Positions 1 to 10,155 of a stretch of 64,000 bases of DNA are shown piece by piece. Every line of letters begins with the position of its first letter. The stretch's first letter is position 1. Made by a program: the position numbers and the translations under genes. Source of the DNA: Phytophthora hibernalis (lineage: Eukaryota; Oomycota; Peronosporomycetes; Peronosporales; Peronosporaceae); the NCBI GenBank assembly GCA_012656075.1, contig JAAKBF010000324.1:1116001-1180000 (forward strand), read 5' to 3'. Under the pieces are notes generated by a model. That model worked only from the letters and a program-made list of their open reading frames with translations. It did not search any database and was not told where the DNA came from.

Positions 1-401
1 TCTCGGTCAACAGGCCCCACCCCGGGGATATCCTGCGGATTGCTCTCCTTGCGGGTCGCACACTGCGCTGCCTCCCGTAGCGCACGCAGTGGAGCGCAGG
101 CCTCCCCTTTAACCTTGGCCCCAGTATGGGGGACTTCCCGCCCAAGGTCAGGGGGCCGGTTAACTGCCTCTTTGAAGGTCTGCGTCTCTTGTCCGTTGTT
201 GCTCTTGGGCCCAAATTGGGAAGTCGCCTCACCTACGGTAGATGACGTAGGTGACCTACCCGCGGAGACTATGCTTTCGTTCGAGAGAACTTTGGTGGCG
301 GTTGAGCCATGCATAAAACTAAACTGAAACAGTTTCGGTTCGGTTCAGTTGATGGTCAAAGGCTGACAAGACTACATACTCACCAAGCGCTCTACTGCTA
401 G
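1..401. other. No gene recognised
   Basis: I see no gene here. The minus strand reads open for part of it but resembles no protein I know. A GTTTCGGTTCGGTTC-like stretch near 330-350 is the only low-complexity feature. It is probably decayed retrotransposon sequence, an inference from the surroundings. Confidence 0.3.
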
Positions 402-899
402 AACTGTGCACTCTCGTACACAGACGAGGACTCGAATCGAGACTCGACTGCCCAAAATTACTCTAGAAACTATCTTTTACTAAGCCTATTCCAATCTTGC
501 CATCTGCAGTTGTTGCTGGCGCTACTGAGCGTGGCGGTCACGGCCGAAGTGCGCCTGGGTATGAACCTGATGGAGGATGCCCTAGGCGTGACACTGATGG
601 TGTCGGTGGACTCGTGCGCGGACATCTCGATGCCCGGCATGATGAACACGCTGGAGAATCTGGTGCTTTCAGCTTGTGATTCATGCCCAGGCCAAGTCGG
701 GCACTGCAGCGTTCTGACCCTGTGTCTGAACTACGAGACAGTCAAGCGCGTGACCTTGCGTAACGGCGACCGCTTCGTGAACGACTGCTACCGCTCTCTG
801 CTGCAGATGTTCGAAGACATGGTGCTGGAGGTCCCGCACGACGACTTCGAGGCCGAACTGTCGCAACGTGACGGTGTTACCGACTTCCTCGGCTTATAG
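402..899 (+). CDS. Unrecognised Cys-containing ORF fragment
   Basis: An open frame runs from just after a TAG at 399 to a TAG at 897-899. The first ATG is at 561 and gives 112 residues. Upstream of it the frame encodes a hydrophobic stretch (LLLALLSVAVTA) that looks like a signal peptide but has no ATG in front, so the true start may lie in a missing exon. The product has several cysteines (SACDSC, GHCSVLTLC, NDCY) and an acidic C-terminus. I do not recognise a family. A short sequence around its stop codon recurs at about 8009-8032, which points to a repetitive origin. It could be a small secreted protein, a transposon exon or chance. Confidence 0.3.
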   Translation, partial: NCALSYTDEDSNRDSTAQNYSRNYLLLSLFQSCHLQLLLALLSVAVTAEVRLGMNLMEDALGVTLMVSVDSCADISMPGMMNTLENLVLSACDSCPGQVGHCSVLTLCLNYETVKRVTLRNGDRFVNDCYRSLLQMFEDMVLEVPHDDFEAELSQRDGVTDFLGL

Positions 900-2129
900 T
901 GGACACCCTACGTACCGGTACAGTGTACCACCCTGAAAAAGTGACCTTCCGATTTTGACTACTGTTAGCGGTACCGGTATTAGTACTTAAGGGCACTCCA
1001 ATGACTTGTTGATCATGACAGCAGGCGTATGTCGCCGACTCGTTAAACGATGCGTGCCACGAGGCACTACAGTACACGCGGTACGGGCGATTAACAAGTC
1101 CATTCTGCTAACAAGCTACATGCAGAAGAAAACCGGCAATCGCTCGATAACATTTGCATTGTAGACAGAGCGGCTTCGGGCTAACTATGTCAGCACCGCA
1201 ATCAGCGCGTCCCTCCCGTGCAATGATCAGCCGCTACTACGTGATTTAGGTAGTACAGATACATGCGCCTGATCAAAGTAGCCCCAGCCACTTCTAGCAG
1301 GAAGGGTCTTGTGGTCTAAAAACTTGCACGACAACGCGGTACATGCTGCTATTGTACCGCCACGAGTTAGTGCTGCTAGATTTAGGATCACATGAGAACA
1401 GTGAGCTGGAATACTCTACACGGCGCCATGGGCGAAGAGTCGCCGATAGGTAGGTAAACAGCTCGACACCAAGGGACGGAGCTGAGCGAAGAGTCGCAAG
1501 GAGATCTGTAACGACTCCATTTCATTAGATATTTGTATAGGACCGATAGAAGACCATAGGGAAGAGCCCGAAGGGGCTTTCCGAAGACAATAACAATCAG
1601 AGTAGAATCTTCTAAGTCCAAGAACAGCGTACACGTTTCCGGTAAGTCCCTGTGTGGGTTGGATTATGTCCGCCGTTGTCCCCGAGAGGCATAGCTTGTA
1701 GGGGATCCGTCTGGTAGCGCCCAGAGATCAAGGTCGGCCCGAGGTGGGCACTTCTCGCTACCAAGCAAAGACAAGCCTCGTCGATTCGACGAGCCGGTGG
1801 GTCAGCACAACCCAGGATACCGTAACCTCCTAGCTGGGCGTAATCTGCGCCTGGTAACCTGCAAAAGCACTCGCGCGCTGCCGTCGATCCTTTGAAGGAG
1901 GGCGCAGGGTTTAGTACGGAGACTTCCCCGCTCAGGCGAGTCTCTGGAGAGTTTGGAGCAGGTACTTTTGGGAACAACACTCAAGTGAACCCCGGCTGGG
2001 GCGAACCGCAAAAGGGAACCGACAGGAACCCTGCGCAAGTCCAACATCGCCGACCTGACTCGGCGAATTGTTGTGCTGTTGCGTGGGAGCCGAACAAACG
2101 ACGTTTTCTGTGAATCACAACACCACAAT
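900..2129. other. Non-coding leader, probable diverged 5' LTR of element A
   Basis: No coding region is convincing. The last bases (TTTCTGTGAATCACAACACC and the following ACA) resemble the end of the G4 LTR at 58867-58888 and stand directly before the same primer-binding motif, so at least the 3' part of this stretch is probably the 5' LTR of element A. I cannot find its left boundary. The middle (about 1000-1600) shows nothing I can name. Confidence 0.35.
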
Positions 2130-2148
2130 TAGTGCCGCGACACGGGAT
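2130..2148 (+). promoter_or_regulatory. Primer-binding site of gypsy element A
   Basis: TAGTGCCGCGACACGGGAT follows the LTR-like end and matches the G4 site at 58891 except for one base. Apart from the second base (A for G) it is complementary to a tRNA 3' end of the type ...TCGCGGCACCA, as tRNA-His has in many eukaryotes. The gag ATG follows 66 bases later. Confidence 0.5.
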
Positions 2149-2214
2149 TCAGGGGTGTGCTTTGTTTTCGCAGGTACCAAGTACAACCAAGTTAAGAACA
2201 ACAAGTGAGAGAAG

Positions 2215-3715
2215 ATGGTCAAGGGATCGCCAAGGTTGAGCGACACAAGCCCGGCGACGGCCGGAGGATCGCTGCTCGATGAGTCGAACTCGACGAGAGC
2301 CAGCACCACCGCCGCGGATGCGGAGGTGACGCGCTCCGTCTAGTTTGACGATTTCGACGATAACGAAGGCCACGGAAGCGAGGAGGAAGAAGTCGAGAAG
2401 GATGGTGATGAAGGGACGGAGTAAGACGACGTGAAGAGAGTCGCCGATCTCCGTGAAGAAGCCGACGAGTTGACGCTGCAGGTGACACGCATGGGAACTC
2501 CTCGCCCAGTCGAGAGGAACCTCGCAGCGGAACTCGGCGATGAGGATGACGACGAACAAGACGTGGCTCCGGGTGACCGACCGCCGCTTGTTCCCAATGA
2601 ACGAAGAATGCTAAAACACCGAAGGCCAACCGAGTCCTATCCCGACTCGTCGAAGAAATGAAGACCAACAGCCGGTGGACCAACATGTTCTCCCCAATGT
2701 ATATGTGTCAAGCGAAGTGGGCTCAACTCAGCGAGGAACTGGGTCAACCCATCAATAGCCAAACGATGGACAAACTCGCCGAAGACACAGCGATATTATT
2801 CCGAGCGATGGGGTACCGGTGCGGCCATAAGCCATCGAAACCGGCGCTGACATCTTGGAGTGTGCACACGGTCGGAGTCGAACTGATGAGATGGAAGCGC
2901 AAGTTGAAAGACTTGTTCGGGATGCAAGGTGGACCAAAGGGACACTTACCCAAGGCTCGCCGAGCTGAAGAACTCGACGAAACCAAACTGGCTCCTCCAC
3001 AACCGTACGTCACTGAGCCGTACGTCTTCCCGAGTCGAACGAAGACCGAGCGCAAATTCTGTTACCGAAGACACCCGAAACGAAGCGTGGTGTATTCCGT
3101 AGCACCGTATTTCGTCGACTCGCACATGCAAACCCCGAAGAAGGCCAGCGATCAGCCGGCTCGGTGACTGATGGCAGAATTCATCACTGCTGAAGAAGCC
3201 GCCGAGCTCCGTCGTCTGATTCGATCGGACGCCGCAGCAATCACAACCTCTGGAGGAGACGACTACCCTGGGTACCGCGATGTCGATGAGTCGCCACACG
3301 ACCACATCCGTCGGATCAGCTTCGACGGGGCTGAAAGTGACCGAGGACAAAACTTAGAAATTAGGACGCACGCGCCGCTTGAGAAGATCACGACCTTTGA
3401 CGGGAAGCGCTACCGTTCAGAAGATGCGCTACAATGGATCAAACGCCTCATCTACGAGATGAAGGGGACGTGCAAACGGCAAGATGAGTGGTGTGAGCCA
3501 TTCTCGCTGAGTCTGGGCAAGGCAGCTAAGGATGGTTCCGGCAGCTTCCCAAGAAGACTCAGATAAAGTGGAATCTTTTTAGCGAAGCCTTCCTGGACTA
3601 CTACTGTTCGTAATTCGATCAGTCGGCGCGGGCCCGCTACTACTCAGCCAGACACAGGAAATTGAACATGTCTGCGACTTCTTGCTGCAATTGGATGGCT
3701 ACGCACGAACCGCCT
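2215..3715 (+). pseudogene. gag: gypsy element A gag, N-terminal and capsid part
   Basis: The ATG at 2215 begins a Ser/Thr/Asp-rich N-terminus (MVKGSPRLSDTSP) like that of the G4 gag at 58997. The frame is broken by a TAG at 2341 and by later frameshifts, continuing through an acidic segment (2431-2660), a basic helical segment (2658-3167) and a capsid-like part (3171-3715, with KITTFDGKRY and DALQWIKRLIYEMKG). The region WYRQLPKKTQIKW to EHVCDFLLQLDGY can be followed in alternating frames and aligns with G4 at 59820-60080. The homology stops at about 3715, where unrelated AT-rich sequence begins. The missing zinc-knuckle end reappears at 8187. Gag would form the particle that packages element RNA; this copy cannot encode an intact one. 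Confidence 0.7.
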
Positions 3716-3865
3716 GCAATTGCTGTATTTACTGATTGAAAAGTTTAACAAATGTCAACTACTTCTTCTTCAACTCCTGATGTGGTTTCTTCATGCGTTT
3801 GCTGTAGTTGCTGACTGACGCCAATTACTTTTTCATCTTCACTGGTTTCTTGGTCTTGGCTTCAA

Positions 3866-5342
3866 TCATGTCGTCAGGAGTTTTTGTGTTTTGGAAACGT
3901 CAATGACAGCTTGGCTTTCAGGGACAACCATGCAAACTTCTGGTGCGCACAGCAAATGATAGAGCACTTTTAGTTGCAGTGTCGATCCGGCGTGAATTAG
4001 CATTTCTCCGCGCTGATTAAGCCATCCTTGTTCGTTGGTCAAATACGCCCAGCCCATCGCTGGAATATGTAAACCACAATTCACTGAGTTGGGTTGCATA
4101 GGTCCAACAAGGTTAACAGTTTTCCAACGAGGAAAGTCTGCTTCCATCCCGAATTTGAGTGTTCTCCAATAGCTGACGACAGGAATTAGTACTTCATGGG
4201 CACAGGTTCGAGCATTACGAGTCTAATTTTCGTTTTCTAGAGGGTCGTAAATTAAATCTTTGCTTGCACGGACGTCAATTTTAACCAGTTCAGTGTAGAT
4301 TGTCTGAATTGCAGGGATACACCACGAAATCGACATCTTTCCCCAATGTTGCAGTCATTTCCCTGCGACCAGCTTCCAAAACCGTTGACTCCACAAACTC
4401 CGCTCGGCCGTGGCGCATGCACGCAATTTGAAGAATCGCAGATATTGGCGAATCTTTGACCCAGTCGCGATTAGGGCCCGTACCAATCAGTTCCGCCATA
4501 GTCACTGAAGATGGCATTCCAGACACTTCCGTAAAAGAAATGTAGCTCGATAAGGAACTAAGTATGATGCACAACCTAATGGCACAGGCGATTTCACTTT
4601 CATTCATTTCTGCGACGTTGAAACAGTAAGTATCAAGTTTGTCACAAGTCCAGTCGCGACCCAACCAAGTCATCGCTTTCGTGTGCCGTTTGTGCTCGGA
4701 TTTTAGCCGGTAGAAGTCCTGCATTGTTAACAGAACCGTTCTAGTAGCACACAAATATAAAAAGGTCAGTCAGTACATCGGTTTGAGCATTTTAGCATCT
4801 TCAGGTTCTAAAATACACTTCTGGTACGGTGTTGGATTGGGTAGTAGCTGAAGCGCATATCTTGGGCGAGGAAACACAAGCTTGGATAGTTTGAGGTCTG
4901 TTCTCAGAGTTGACACCGCATATGTCACGGCAGCAAAACTGAAAACGACACCCACTGATGCCACGCTGCCTTCGGGTTTCTCGGCATCCACTAAAACTTT
5001 AGACATTCCGTCCGACGCTTTGTTTCGCTTTGTTTCGCACCATTGGGTACACGTTGAAGACCTATTTTGTCGTGATCAGTTGACCTCTTAAACCATACCA
5101 CTATATCTGCGATCGGGACACCATTGCCGTATTCCTCAAATGTGACTTCGACACTTACCCTGGTGTGTTTCAGCCTCTTTACTGCTACCTCGTTTCCTTG
5201 CGTTAGACCTGCTACTCTGTACATTTGGAGGAAGAGTCAGCTGCGTAAGTTGAGGATATGTGTCTTTGCACGCCTCCTTCTTTTCAGGTGCCATAACAAG
5301 CTCAATTGTCTTTGTGTCTGCTGATAATGTGGCAGTATATTT
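3866..5342 (-). pseudogene. Ulp1/C48-type cysteine protease pseudogene
   Basis: Reading leftward, exon-like segments join into one protein. A first segment (5342 to about 5130) ends at a good donor, CAG/GTAAGT. Later segments read SKVLVDAEKPEGSVASVG, then QDFYRLKSEHKRHTKAMTWL. The C-terminal part shows the C48 catalytic signs: His in DNLH, Asp in IYDPLEN, Gln and Cys in QPNSVNCG. Such proteases cleave SUMO-like conjugates. Breaks are a TGA near 4768 (or a 36-nt intron, since removal keeps frame), a frameshift just after DNLH and a TAG after PLENEN. It is AT-richer than its neighbours and ends exactly where an LTR end begins at 5343. It could be a host gene family member or cargo of a Mutator-like element. 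Confidence 0.6.
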
Positions 5343-5697
5343 TGTCGTGTAGGATTACGCAGAAAATCTCTCTACCAAATGGTATGAGTTCCACCAACAA
5401 CACTCGCTTTCCTACAACTGTCAACGAGCGTTGGATCAATACCTGAAGACCAGGAACGATACCTTACACCGGGTTGGCCGTGAACCCTATGAACACCTAG
5501 GCTGTATTAGTTCAACCCAAAAACCTGCACCACTAGCCACGAGCGAGGGCTAGTATGCAATATTGCGCTTTCGCGCGAACCCCGCAGTCTCTCAGAAGGA
5601 AGAGTACCGGCTGTCAAGCCTAATACGGGTTTGCCGAGGTAAAACCTCTATGGGTAGTAAAATATATCTGGAACACTCGGTTCCGCTATAAATAGTA
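5343..5697 (-). repeat. Inverted 3' part of an A/G4-type gypsy LTR
   Basis: The reverse complement matches the second half of the G4 LTR (58530-58888) and of the copy at 7528-7797. It runs from the TATA-like region to the terminal CCTACACGACA, which lies at 5343. It is not followed by a primer-binding site, so this end abuts flanking DNA, here the protease pseudogene. The other end breaks into the coiled-coil gene at about 5697. The U3 half is missing. Confidence 0.75.
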
Positions 5698-5699
5698 GA

Positions 5700-6831
5700 G
5701 CAGCGTGGTGGCGAAGGATGGTGTTCGCACGTTTCAGACTTGCCACTTGAGCTTTAAGGGCTTGCACCTGAAGCGATACCACACCGACCCAGGCTTGAGA
5801 AGATGCGTCAAGCGCAACCCGGTGCCGCGCCACTTGCTCGGTGTAAGCCACCAAACCAGCTTTGAAGCGCTCGCGCTCCTGGCGGAGGAGCCGTTGCGCG
5901 GAAGTCAATGAAGTCTCAGCCGAGGTCGCGCGAGCAGCTCATAGCTTGACAATGTGGTCGTGGTCTACTGTAGCTGAGTTAGCTTGGCGAAGGTGGGCGG
6001 CCGCCTGGTCATGCTCCTCGCGGAGGGCGAGGTGCGTCTGCCGGAGGTCGTCCAGTATATCACGGGTCCGACTCTCCTCGCTCGATGCTTGAGCACTGAA
6101 ACGCTCGAACTTCTCGCTTTCTTGGGTCTCGGTGAGAGCCGATCCTCGGTGTCAGCGAGCTTGGCCTTGAGCTCAGCCACCTCGTTGCGGAGGTCGACGA
6201 CCAGCTCCGCCTCGCCCGGAGGAAGTTGAGCAGGGGCAACAACTGCTGACAATATCTCACCGAGGTCTGTCGCGCGCTCCATGCGGCTATCGAGCGCTGA
6301 GTCGATTCGCCTGGGACGCTGGCGAGCCACGCCGACGACGGGTTGGCCCAGCTGGAGGAGGCGCTGCTCGACGAGGGCCGGAATTGAAGGCTCGATCGCC
6401 GGAGCTGGAGGTGGAGTCGGACCGGCGATGCCGGTCTGACACCCCACCGAGACGAGTTGCGGTGGTGCCAGGAGACCCGGACGTTGCTGCGGGTGTGCCG
6501 CCAAGCAGATATGCCAGGACAGGCGACGAGTCAGACGATGAAGGGAGTTGCCGGTGATAACCCTCCGAGAGGATCACCGCCGGCTTGAGGGGTGCCAGCC
6601 GCATGCTGGGTAGCGGAATCGAGGCCTCAGTGGAGCTGGGAGTGTCGGCAGGAGCATCAGCAGCTCCCTGTGAGCGAGCCTGAGGAATGGAGACATAAAT
6701 GAACAAGAGTGAGAAGATGCACAAGGTATACGAAGCGATCAAGATGGAGAAGAGCTTACCTCGCCGCTGGGCGTGATGGCTCGGAGAGCAGCAGCAGTGA
6801 CGTCGCTCAGGAGACGCGACGGAGGAGTCAT
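5700..6831 (-). pseudogene. Coiled-coil gene, copy 1 (truncated)
   Basis: This is a near copy of 17255-18394. Exon 1 is 6831-6760 (ATG, 24 codons, MTPPSRLLSDVT...ITPSGE). An 80-nt GT-AG intron (6680-6759, GTAAGC...CCTCAG) follows, then an Ala/Pro/Ser-rich segment (ARSQGAADAPADTP). A long helical region has heptads (EAELVVDLRNEVAELKAKL, then TRDILDDLRQTHLALREEHD, then LLRQERERFKAGLVAYTEQV). Lesions are an extra G at the possible second donor, a frameshift after TEDRL shared with copy 2, and a private TGA after HDHIVKL. The 3' end is cut at about 5700 by an inverted LTR piece. Function is unknown; a gag-like structural role is a guess from the coiled coil and the retroelement context. Confidence 0.6.
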
Positions 6832-6862
6832 GGGATTGAGCTACGACACGCCATGACACGCA

Positions 6863-7072
6863 CTACTTGCGGAAGTTCGTGTCGAGGCTCCAGTCAATCC
6901 AAGGCTCGTGCTTTGCCAACCAAGGGATGCCGAGGATAAGATCGTACCGATCATCCATGTGAAGGACAATGAACGGCTCGACCGAGTTGAAGTTGTGGTA
7001 TCGGGTTTTGAGCGCTCGGTCTCCAGTCGGCAAGGTTGCCCTTGCTGAAATAAGTTGATCAGCGTGCTCCAA
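6863..7072 (-). pseudogene. Retropepsin C-terminal fragment
   Basis: The fragment reads FNSVEPFIVLHMDDRYDLIL then GIPWLAKHEPWIDW, which matches the end of the G2 protease (46740-46850) closely. The catalytic DSGA part is missing. It lies just upstream of exon 1 of coiled-coil copy 1 on the same strand. A deleted version of the same junction precedes copy 2 near 18460-18507, so protease fragment and coiled-coil gene were duplicated together. Confidence 0.7.
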
Positions 7073-7173
7073 TTGGCGGATTACATTCCCGCGCGGCAGT
7101 GACCGTAGCAGTTTAGTGACCGAGGCCTCGGTCGGGTATAATAAACTCCCGGCCGAGAGTACGAACCCTCGTT

Positions 7174-7797
7174 TGTACCCATTTCAGTTTCGTACCCTCA
7201 GTCTTATAGAGCCGGGTACAGGATCACATACTGGGATCGGTTCACACTGGATATTTGTATTTAGATATAGGACTAGCTATAGGATTGACTACAGAGGCTC
7301 TCAGAGCCATAGATCAACAAAAATAAATCAGTAGTCTTCCCCACAAGCCACCAAAGGTCAAGTCCGTCTTCGGTAAGTCGAGCTAGCTTATCTTAGGGTC
7401 TGGATATGCTCGGCTTGTGGGATGCCTGTCAACGAACTCAAGGTACATTGAACGGAGGGTTTGTGGCTGGTCAGTCCAAGAGATTAGAGTGGCCGAGTGT
7501 TGGGAGTGACGAGGAACGTCGTCTCCCTTATATTATAGTGGAACTGAGTGTTCCATACGTATTTTACTACCCATAGAGGTTTTACCCTGGCGAACCCGTA
7601 TTAGGCTTGACAGCCGGTACCCTTCCTTCTGAGGGACTGCGGGGTTCGCGCGAAAGCGCAATATTGCATACTAGCCCTCGCTCGTGGCTAGTAGTGCATT
7701 GGCCTAATACAACCTAGGTGTACAGAGGTTCACATCCAACCCGGCGTAAGGGATCGTTCCTGGTCTTCAGGTTTGATCCAACGCTCGTTGACCTGAC
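7174..7797 (+). repeat. A/G4-type gypsy LTR, truncated at its 3' end
   Basis: It starts TGTACCCATTTCAGTTTCG and aligns with the G4 LTR (58180) for about 620 bases, including the TATA-like TTATATTATAG at 7528 and a GCGCTTTCGCGCG-type hairpin near 7646. The match stops at 7797 after GACCTGAC; the G4 LTR goes on for about 70 more bases. No primer-binding site follows. It may be the 3' LTR of the broken A element or a separate piece. Confidence 0.75.
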
Positions 7798-8186
7798 CTT
7801 TTGAGGGACTGGTATTTTATCGGTGTAAAATACATTTTTGCTACCGTATGCATGCGTTTAGGTACGATTTTGCTCGGTTCCGCTAACCAGTTCCATTATT
7901 TTATGGGGAAATTCCAAAGGGGGACTCAAATCGAAAAAAATCGAAGGGGACTCGATAATTACGCTGCCGAAAATACTCTATTAATAAAAGCTTTTAGAGT
8001 ACTGACTTCCTCGGCTTTTAGTGGACACCGGCATATAAGAGCGACCAATCGCATTGCAGTATTTGAACCCTCTCGCCGCCTCGGCTTATAAGTTCTGCCG
8101 CAATTATTTCGACACAAATGTACTAGTATGCGTACCGGTATGACGACTTTCTTTCCGCGACTGCCAGTCATTCAGAGATTCTCCCA
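7798..8186. other. AT-rich spacer of unknown origin
   Basis: I find no gene. The stretch separates the truncated LTR from the returning gag end. It carries a near copy (8009-8032, ACTTCCTCGGCTTTTAGTGG) of the sequence around the stop at 897-899, and two CCTCGGCTT...TA motifs. It may come from another repeat family. Confidence 0.3.
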
Positions 8187-8320
8187 TGTGCAAGCAAGTC
8201 CACGACGCGGGAAAGTGCGAAGCATTCAACGAGCTAGCGTCTCTTCTGAAGGAGAAGGTGGAGAAGAAACACCGCTCGCCAGAACTTCAAGAATTGGTCT
8301 ATGGCAGTCATTTAAACTAG
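8187..8320 (+). pseudogene. gag: gypsy element A gag C-terminus (zinc knuckle)
   Basis: The homology to G4 gag resumes exactly at MCKQVHDAGKC (second, CX2CX3HX4C knuckle) and continues through EAFNELASLL and QELVYGSHLN to a TAG at 8318-8320. The first knuckle and about 1 kb of gag present in G4 are missing here, so the patchwork at 3716-8186 replaced rather than merely interrupted them. Confidence 0.7.
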
Positions 8321-8614
8321 CCAGCCCTCCAACTGAAACTGGGTTGGTCCCAATCGGGCTGCCACAGTTAGCCGAGTCTGCGCTGGACGCCGACTATTTG
8401 TTTGCGTTCGCCGGTTCGTGTAAACGGCCTGATGACTTGAATATGGATTATGTGAAATCGACGGAAAATGGAGAAGAGAGGCGCAAGCCTCGGTGGGAGT
8501 GAAGTGAATGTGGGATGTGCGAAGGAAGCTACTGGTACGGTTACCGAGGCTTCAATCGCAAGTACGACTGTGACTGAGCACGAGCTTTGAAGTCTCGGCC
8601 AGACAATCAAGCTG
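8321..8614 (+). pseudogene. gag-pol junction of element A
   Basis: The frame LVPIGLPQLAESALDADYLF then CKRPDDLNMDY is conserved with G4 (61000-61100) and with G5. It is the N-terminal extension of pol before the protease, here broken by a stop after RRKPRWE. The Mutator element at 19328 sits at the homologous DADYLF codons in G5. Confidence 0.6.
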
Positions 8615-9622
8615 TTGTCTGGCGAGAGGATGGGGTGGTGGTCGGCCCAACGCTACGATAAGAGGAAGCGATTGCGTGCCATGGTAAACGGGGCAGTGGA
8701 TGACGCGCGAACGAGGATTCTGCTCGACACTGGAGCGAATGTGAGCGTGATATCGGCTTCCTATGTAAAGAAACTACGCGTGCGGGATGTATCAGAGCAC
8801 GGTCGTAGTCTGGAGGTCTCAGGAATCAATCCAGGGGTGCTGGAGACGCGCCGCCGAGCACTCGTTAAGATCACCCTCGGGAGGGAGCGAGTGTATGAAT
8901 TCGAGTTGTGGATTATGGATCATAGCGCCGGAGTCGATGTAGTCCTCGGAACGGACTTCATGATACCAGCCGGAGTGCGGTTAGACCTGTTCCATGGTAC
9001 GGCCCGGTTACCGGATAAACCCCTGGTGAAATCCCAGAACGTGGATGACGCTCCGGTATACGGTCTACAAGTGGCCGGTGGCCCGACCGAGGATTTGTCA
9101 GTCGCCGGACGAGCGTGGCACGAGTTCAAGTTACCTCGACGACGTCCACCTCTGAACACCCACGAGGTGTGGATTCGCCGGATCGGGAATCTTGTGCCGA
9201 CAGTGACGAGGTTTCAGCGGGGACAAACAGCGATTATCCGGCTGGGTAATGTGTCACCGAGGGTTGCTCACTGTTCCAACCACGAATCGGTAGTGTTATG
9301 GGTACCACGTGGCGATCTCCCGCAAGGGCAGTGCTACACCCGGCTACGATCGGCGAAGTACGGTGAATGGCAAGTGCTAGCGTACGCCGAGTGTCGGGAT
9401 GACACGTTGCTGAAGCGTGAAAGCAAGCTGTACGAGCAGTGGTTAGCCAGTCAACCACCAGCAGTCGAGCGGCGGGAATATTCGACGCCTCGGAAGATTC
9501 TTTCCCGACCGATAACGCACCAAGATGTGCATCGGGTGGATCGTCTACAGGGCGTTGAAGAGTGCCACGCACAGCCGAGTGGGTGCGACCACCCGACAGT
9601 AACCGTTACTCTGGTAACCTAG
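8615..9622 (+). CDS. gypsy element A aspartic protease and spacer
   Basis: The open frame contains a retropepsin with active site ILLDTGANVSVIS, flap-side sequence and VDVVLGTDFM. A 150-residue spacer follows (WHEFKLPRRRPPLNTHEVWI, RFQRGQTAIIRLGNVSPRVA). Retropepsins dimerise and cut the gag-pol polyprotein. The frame continues upstream from pol without an ATG of its own near 8615, so it was probably translated as part of a polyprotein. A TAG at 9620 interrupts it, and the same frame goes on (DIETEECED, TGA at 9665) into the segment before RT, so the stops are lesions within one pol frame. This is the best preserved protease of the A family here. Confidence 0.75.
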   Translation: MSGERMGWWSAQRYDKRKRLRAMVNGAVDDARTRILLDTGANVSVISASYVKKLRVRDVSEHGRSLEVSGINPGVLETRRRALVKITLGRERVYEFELWIMDHSAGVDVVLGTDFMIPAGVRLDLFHGTARLPDKPLVKSQNVDDAPVYGLQVAGGPTEDLSVAGRAWHEFKLPRRRPPLNTHEVWIRRIGNLVPTVTRFQRGQTAIIRLGNVSPRVAHCSNHESVVLWVPRGDLPQGQCYTRLRSAKYGEWQVLAYAECRDDTLLKRESKLYEQWLASQPPAVERREYSTPRKILSRPITHQDVHRVDRLQGVEECHAQPSGCDHPTVTVTLVT

Positions 9623-10150
9623 GACATGATGGCTATGGACATTGAAACCGAGGAATGTGAGGATTGAACCGCGTCCGAATCCTCGGACAGGGGTGACGAC
9701 GATGTAATTACCGGCGAGGCACCGGAATCCGTGGTCACCGAAGACTCGGAGGCACGTCTGGAGTCGGTGTTTGTAGCGCTTATGGCTGATGTTTCCGCTA
9801 ACGCGGCTGTCGACATTGACGATGACTCCGGTGGTGCGGCCGAGCATGTAGCAAACGAAATCGAGTTAACCGATTACGCACATGAGCTGGCATTCCTGCC
9901 TGACCTGACCAAAGCCTCGGAGACGGTTTTGGATTATACAGGACCCAACGTAGCGAACCCGAAGGCCACGTCCGAGCAACAACGAGCATTGATCAACGTG
10001 TTACAGAAGCATGAACAGATCATGATTTCGAGCGGAAACGCTCTGCCACCGCCATCCTATGGCGAGGTATGCGATATCGATATGCAGGGGCACCCTCCGA
10101 TTAAACAGAGGGTTCGGCGTACACCGCTGAGAAGTTATACGAGTTACTGA
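9623..10150 (+). pseudogene. Acidic pol spacer before RT (element A)
   Basis: After a TGA at 9665 the frame encodes an acidic stretch, then ELTDYAHELAFLPDLT and EQQRALINVLQKHEQIMISS, which lead into the RT fingers (CDIDMQGHPPIKQRVRRTPL). G4 has the same block at 62476-62787. A 1-nt deletion near 10128 throws the frame into a stop just before EKLYELLKGLLKARLV, where RT proper starts in another frame. Confidence 0.65.
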
Positions 10151-10155
10151 AAGGC

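Noticed and set aside
40..327. Open plus-strand frame near the left edge
   Set aside because: Starts at a non-ATG codon, composition is Arg/Ser/Leu-rich without domain character, and the context is decayed repeats.
6060..6260. Arg/Ser-rich minus-strand frames within the coiled-coil gene
   Set aside because: Alternative frames of the same strand; the heptad frame is the coding one.
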